A DNA stretch of 64,000 nucleotides from JBIOHP01 sp044449065 (GTDB lineage Bacteria; Bacteroidota; Ignavibacteria; UBA10030; SZUA-254), in NCBI GenBank assembly GCA_044449065.1, contig JBIOHP010000013.1, positions 1 to 64,000 of the forward strand, given 5' to 3'. Positions within the stretch are counted from its first letter, which is position 1. Every line of letters starts with the position of its first letter. Position numbers and translations under genes: made by a program. The notes below the pieces were generated by a model. The model had not been told where the DNA came from. It was given only the letters and a program-made list of their open reading frames with translations, and ran no database searches. Positions 61,886 to 64,000 of the stretch are shown here, piece by piece.

Positions 61886-62545
61886 CTATTTTTTAATTGC
61901 GACAAGCGATTTAGTTATCCACAATATTCTCTCATGCCAAATTTCCGCCCCGGGAAATATCTGTTTCAATTCAGAACTCTTCATCAATCGTGTTCCCGAA
62001 ACAAGTTTTTCTGCCTCTTCACGGTTGCGCATCCGCTCGAACCAACCCAATGAGAAATGCTGAACCAGCCAAACGCGTATTTTGAACGGCAGCCAGTGAA
62101 AGAACGGGAAGAGAAAATGCGGTTCCAGCGGAAAATAATAATTCGGCGTTTGCACGAAATATTTTCTGCCTATTCTCCGAATTTCCTCAGCCATTCTTTG
62201 CTGATCCTGATATACCCCGACATGCTCGATGACGGAATTCGAGAACACAATATCGAACTGACCATCTTTAAACTGCGGCATTGAGCGGGCGTCGCCGGCA
62301 ACGGTTGAAATATTTTTTTGCCGAGTTGCGATTTTTTCGAGGTTGAGAAGGGTAATGGAAATTTCACGATCAATCTTTCCCATCGAGAGCCAGAATCCTT
62401 CCGTCCCTCCCACGTCGAGGATGTTGACCGGACCGGCGGGCATTTCATGCAACAAATTGAGGAATAGTTTAAATCGCGCACGGCGGAATCTGGATGATAA
62501 TGACGCCGGATCGGAATGATCGGCGAAACGAATCAGAAATTTCAT
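61886..62545 (-). CDS. SAM-dependent methyltransferase (type 11-like)
   Basis: A 219-residue class I methyltransferase. NILDVGGTEGFW is the SAM-binding motif I, followed by the acidic end of strand 2 (LLNLEKI), GDARSMPQF (motif II/III) and FDIVFSNSVIEHVG (motif post-II), then FVQTPNYYFPLEPHFLFP. The small N-terminal extension and the hydrophobic WLPFKIRVWLVQHF region suggest a lipid or large-metabolite acceptor, but this is a guess. No neighbouring genes hint at the pathway. Confidence 0.75.
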   Translation of the reverse strand: MKFLIRFADHSDPASLSSRFRRARFKLFLNLLHEMPAGPVNILDVGGTEGFWLSMGKIDREISITLLNLEKIATRQKNISTVAGDARSMPQFKDGQFDIVFSNSVIEHVGVYQDQQRMAEEIRRIGRKYFVQTPNYYFPLEPHFLFPFFHWLPFKIRVWLVQHFSLGWFERMRNREEAEKLVSGTRLMKSSELKQIFPGAEIWHERILWITKSLVAIKK

Positions 62546-62663
62546 TTTAGATGATGTACCAGCGTAATTTTTCCTTAATCTACGAAATTACACATCTAAC
62601 GACAAACATGGATTTCTAATTCAATTTTGTAATTGGAGAAAAAAATAGTATACTTTGCAAGCT

Positions 62664-63110
62664 ATGGATAATAATGACGTAAATATCCTCATCGTTGAAG
62701 ATAATCTCGCCCATTTAAAAATCACCCAGTACATCCTCCGGGAAGAACATGTCGATGGAAATTATATCGTCGTGCGGGATGGGCAGGAGGCATTGGATTA
62801 TATCTATAACCTAAATGCTTACTCCGATAGGACGATCTATCCCACCCCAAACCTTGTCCTGCTCGATTTAAATCTGCCCCAGCGTGATGGACGCGAAGTG
62901 TTAAAAATTCTCAACGCCGATACGATGTATCAAAATATTCCGGTCGTTATCGTGAGCACGTCAGATCGCGAAGAGGATATTACCTTCGCATTTGAGCACG
63001 GAGCCGTTGCCTATATCAGCAAATCGGTTGGGTTCGAAATTTTTAGGAGAGAATTAGGGAGTGTAAAAAAATACATATCGAAAAACAGTAATTCCTCTGT
63101 TCAGCATTAA
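62664..63110 (+). CDS. Stand-alone response regulator (Rcp1-like REC domain)
   Basis: A 148-residue single receiver domain. ILIVEDN supplies the acidic pocket, Asp68 in VLLDLNLPQRDG is the phosphorylation site, VSTSD the switch Ser/Thr, and Lys120 in YISKSVG the conserved lysine. The long segment DYIYNLNAYSDRTIYPTPN between strand 2 and the phospho-Asp is characteristic of Rcp1-like regulators that partner phytochrome-type or other hybrid histidine kinases. No output domain and no kinase gene are nearby. The ATG at 62664 is preferred to a TTG nine bases upstream. Confidence 0.87.
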   Translation: MDNNDVNILIVEDNLAHLKITQYILREEHVDGNYIVVRDGQEALDYIYNLNAYSDRTIYPTPNLVLLDLNLPQRDGREVLKILNADTMYQNIPVVIVSTSDREEDITFAFEHGAVAYISKSVGFEIFRRELGSVKKYISKNSNSSVQH

Positions 63111-63118
63111 ATCAAGGT

Positions 63119-64000
63119 TTAATCTTTAAGGATATTTTCTGCAAGCGTCTCAAAATTGGTTGAGTCATCGACCGGAATCCATCGGATTCTCTTATCGGCA
63201 CGAAACCATGTCATTTGTCTTTTTGCGTAACGCCGTGTGTTCCGTTTAATTAATTCAACCATATCGTCGTAAGATATTTCACCCGCAAGAAATCTAAACG
63301 CCTCCTGATACCCAACAGTCTGAAGTGCGTTCAAATCTCTTGAATACCCCAATTCCTGTAATCGCTTCACTTCATCGATGAGACCTTGTTCTATCATCCT
63401 CTTCGTGCGTTCATTGATCCTCTCATAAAGCGTTTTCCTGTTCCAATCGAGAGCGATCAACCGATACGGCAAGGAGATCGGTGTTGCGGATTTTTGAAGC
63501 TGACTTATCGGTGTTCCTGTAATTCGGAATACTTCAAGCGCCCGGATTATCCTGCGTGTATTTGAAGGAAGCATTTTCGAAGCAGCATCGGGATCTACTT
63601 TTTGCAGTTCCTTGTGCAGCCCATCGCCTCCTTCCTTCTTCAACCGTTCATAAAAATAATGGCGTAATTCAGGATCTGCTGATGGACCATCGAAAAATCC
63701 ATCGATGAGCGCTTCAATATATAATCCCGAGCCGCCTACTACTATCGGAGTTTTGTTTTGAGCGATGATGGTATCAATTACCTTTCGGGCTTCCTTGCCA
63801 AATTTACCCGCATTGTATTCCTGATCCGGGTTTAATATATCGATGAAGTGATGCTTAACCGCTTGAAGCTCATCCCGGGAAGGTTTTGCTGTGCCAATAT
63901 CCATATAACGATAAAGCTGGCGGGAATCGGCTGAGATGATTTCACCGTTGCAGTGCTTCGCGAGTGCAATTGCAAGCGCGGTCTTACCCGAGCAAGTACA
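63119..64000 (-). CDS. miaA: tRNA dimethylallyltransferase (partial, cut by window edge)
   Basis: It transfers a dimethylallyl group to A37 of tRNAs reading UNN codons. Reading frame continues past the right edge: the last visible residues include the P-loop TCSGKT and then GEIISADSRQLYRYMDIGTAKPS, so the ATG at the MDIGTAKPS position is internal. Other motifs are HHFIDI, VVGGSGLYIEALIDGF, LRHYFYERL and NTRRYAKRQMTWFR. The visible part is about 293 residues; family proteins are about 300-320, so only the first few residues are missing. It converges with the response-regulator gene, nine bases apart. Confidence 0.93.
   Translation of the reverse strand, partial: CTCSGKTALAIALAKHCNGEIISADSRQLYRYMDIGTAKPSRDELQAVKHHFIDILNPDQEYNAGKFGKEARKVIDTIIAQNKTPIVVGGSGLYIEALIDGFFDGPSADPELRHYFYERLKKEGGDGLHKELQKVDPDAASKMLPSNTRRIIRALEVFRITGTPISQLQKSATPISLPYRLIALDWNRKTLYERINERTKRMIEQGLIDEVKRLQELGYSRDLNALQTVGYQEAFRFLAGEISYDDMVELIKRNTRRYAKRQMTWFRADKRIRWIPVDDSTNFETLAENILKD

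Overview
The window looks like a chromosomal segment of a Gram-negative heterotroph of the Bacteroidota/Chlorobi (FCB) assemblage, most likely an Ignavibacteria-like lineage. This is inferred from protein families only: a NagB-like/PIG-L-like fusion, secreted carboxypeptidase-regulatory-like proteins, outer-membrane barrel and OmpA-type surface proteins with DUF11 repeats, and palindrome-rich intergenic DNA. No rRNA is present to settle it. GC content looks moderate. Shine-Dalgarno sites are clear on some genes and absent on others, and several long genes appear to start with TTG.

Layout. 1-867: repeat-rich non-coding DNA. 868-6330 (+): a small ferritin-like protein, then a five-gene block with isocitrate dehydrogenase, an HMG-CoA-lyase-type enzyme, a CaiB-type CoA-transferase and a two-subunit aconitase/LeuCD-type hydratase, closed by a strong terminator. 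6487-8877: two divergently transcribed paralogous secreted proteins. 9024-13164 (-): a tight carbamoyl-phosphate operon (cDPG-synthetase-like P-loop protein, ornithine carbamoyltransferase, carbamate kinase, aspartate carbamoyltransferase). 13528-14326 (-): two VOC proteins. 15056-16399 (-): citrate synthase. 17134-34831 (-): a nine-gene glycan-use cluster with four secreted glycoside hydrolases (GH-A clan, GH36-like, GH2, GH29), a sugar-binding lipoprotein, an FGGY kinase, the NagB/PIG-L fusion, a nucleotidyltransferase and a galactokinase-like kinase. 35494-56043 (-): a 20.5-kb surface-protein operon. 56699-64000: butyrate kinase and phosphotransbutyrylase, a lipoprotein, GTPase Der, tRNA-Pro(CGG), a methyltransferase, a response regulator and miaA (cut by the window edge).

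The most unusual part is the 35-56 kb operon. It encodes a 2406-aa DUF11 protein with seven 125-residue tandem repeats, two smaller DUF11-type proteins, possibly a peptide of 29-33 aa, a 2362-aa DUF11/invasin-like/SdrD-like protein with two internal OmpA domains, and an outer-membrane barrel protein. The parts suggest a surface fibre or adhesion apparatus anchored to peptidoglycan and the outer membrane. Upstream lies a sigma-54-like -24/-12 element followed by TGAGAY direct repeats and a GTCTCA/TGAGAC palindrome.

The same three elements, at exactly the same spacings, recur at 35166-35297. There they face a ~120-nt unit that holds only the last 15 codons, the 3' UTR and a terminator resembling the end of the barrel gene. 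This second unit is either the collapsed remains of a duplicated operon or a short RNA co-regulated with the operon; it is the best candidate here for something undescribed.

Metabolically, citrate synthase, the LeuCD-type hydratase and isocitrate dehydrogenase could form the oxidative arm of the TCA cycle. The lyase and CoA-transferase suggest metabolism of a branched C5/C6 dicarboxylic acyl-CoA. Buk/Ptb could yield ATP from acyl-CoA. The glycan cluster would supply hexose, fucose and possibly xylose, although no permease is encoded in the window.
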